Shown piece by piece: positions 55,436-55,565 of a stretch of 55,565 nt of DNA. The stretch is from a virus. Location of the stretch: the IMG/VR virus record IMGVR_UViG_3300045412_000201, positions 1 to 55,565 of that record; one strand, given 5' to 3'. A program made the position numbers and the translations under genes. The notes beneath the pieces were generated by a model that did not search any database, was not told where the DNA came from, and worked only from the letters and a program-made list of their open reading frames with translations. Every line of letters begins with the position of its first letter. The first letter of the stretch is position 1.

Positions 55436-55565
55436 ACTTTGAACCTGATGAACACGACGCCATCCGAACCTGCGCCGGATGTAGTAGCACCACCGCCGCC
55501 TCCGCCTGAACCGAAGAAGGAAGTAGTTGCGTTGCTACCTGCGGAAGTTCCTGCGACACCACCAT
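55432..55565 (-). CDS. Glycine-rich tail adhesin, copy 4 (N-terminus beyond window)
   Basis: Only the last 43 or so codons lie in the window. They read GGVAGTSAGSN, FFGSGGGGGGATTSG, then DGVVFIRFKV and stop, closely matching the end of copy 1 (VWVRFKV). It is therefore the 3' end of a further polyglycine-type adhesin whose start is to the right of the window. Confidence 0.7.
   Translation of the reverse strand, partial: GGVAGTSAGSNATTSFFGSGGGGGGATTSGAGSDGVVFIRFKV

Overview
The window is a contiguous piece of a tailed double-stranded DNA phage (siphovirus type) that very probably infects an actinobacterium. The evidence is high GC content, tightly packed and often overlapping genes (ATGA, GTGA and TAATG junctions), GTG and TTG starts, an HK97-type head and tape-measure tail module, and two WhiB-family regulators, which are an actinobacterial and actinophage hallmark. 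Terminase and most or all of the portal gene would lie to the left of the window. No integrase, repressor, holin or endolysin was recognised.

Layout. (1) 1-19.1 kb, rightward: a giant 5'-truncated polyvalent head protein (ADP-ribosyltransferase-like, HipA-like kinase and DnaQ-like exonuclease domains), two small genes, a 1435-residue capsid maturation protease polyprotein, the major capsid protein with a built-in scaffold-like arm, a major tail protein, a head-to-tail adaptor and neck proteins. (2) 19.2-28.7 kb, rightward: tail assembly chaperones, tape measure, distal and minor tail proteins, and a fibre with ten decapeptide repeats and a C-terminal S74-type self-cleaving chaperone. (3) 28.8-38.3 kb, rightward: nucleotide metabolism and replication, with a dNMP kinase fused to a uracil-DNA-glycosylase-like domain, a thymidylate-synthase-fold enzyme whose substrate Asn is Asp, dCMP deaminase, family A DNA polymerase, RuvC-like nuclease, SNF2-type helicase, Fe-S RecB/Cas4-like exonuclease, Sak4-like ATPase and an SSB-like protein. 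(4) 38.4-43.2 kb, rightward: a glycosyltransferase, small-molecule kinase, HAD phosphatase, sugar nucleotidyltransferase, second glycosyltransferase and MazG-like pyrophosphohydrolase. (5) 43.2-47.2 kb, rightward: small genes, a C5-cytosine methyltransferase, a pyrimidine-dimer-glycosylase-like protein and two WhiB genes. (6) 47.2-55.6 kb, leftward and convergent: a SAM methyltransferase, a double glycosyltransferase, and a tandemly duplicated adhesin array of glycine-rich fibre proteins interleaved with small accessory proteins, running off the right edge. No gene-free stretch exceeds about 120 bases.

How the parts fit. The most notable hypothesis is a T4-like cytosine hypermodification pathway in an actinophage. 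The Asp-containing thymidylate-synthase-fold enzyme would make a 5-substituted dCMP. The dNMP kinase would raise it to the triphosphate level. The MazG-like enzyme and dCMP deaminase would drain unmodified dC pools. The glycosyltransferases at 38.4 and 41.7 kb resemble, by eye, T4 alpha- and beta-glucosyltransferase in architecture, and they bracket a kinase, phosphatase and nucleotidyltransferase that could make the sugar donor. Transcription seems to use a recurrent extended -10 motif (TGnTAyAGT-like) in most of the few real intergenic gaps, in at least two cases placed so that the mRNA would be leaderless. All functional calls come from reading sequence motifs. No database search or structure prediction was run.
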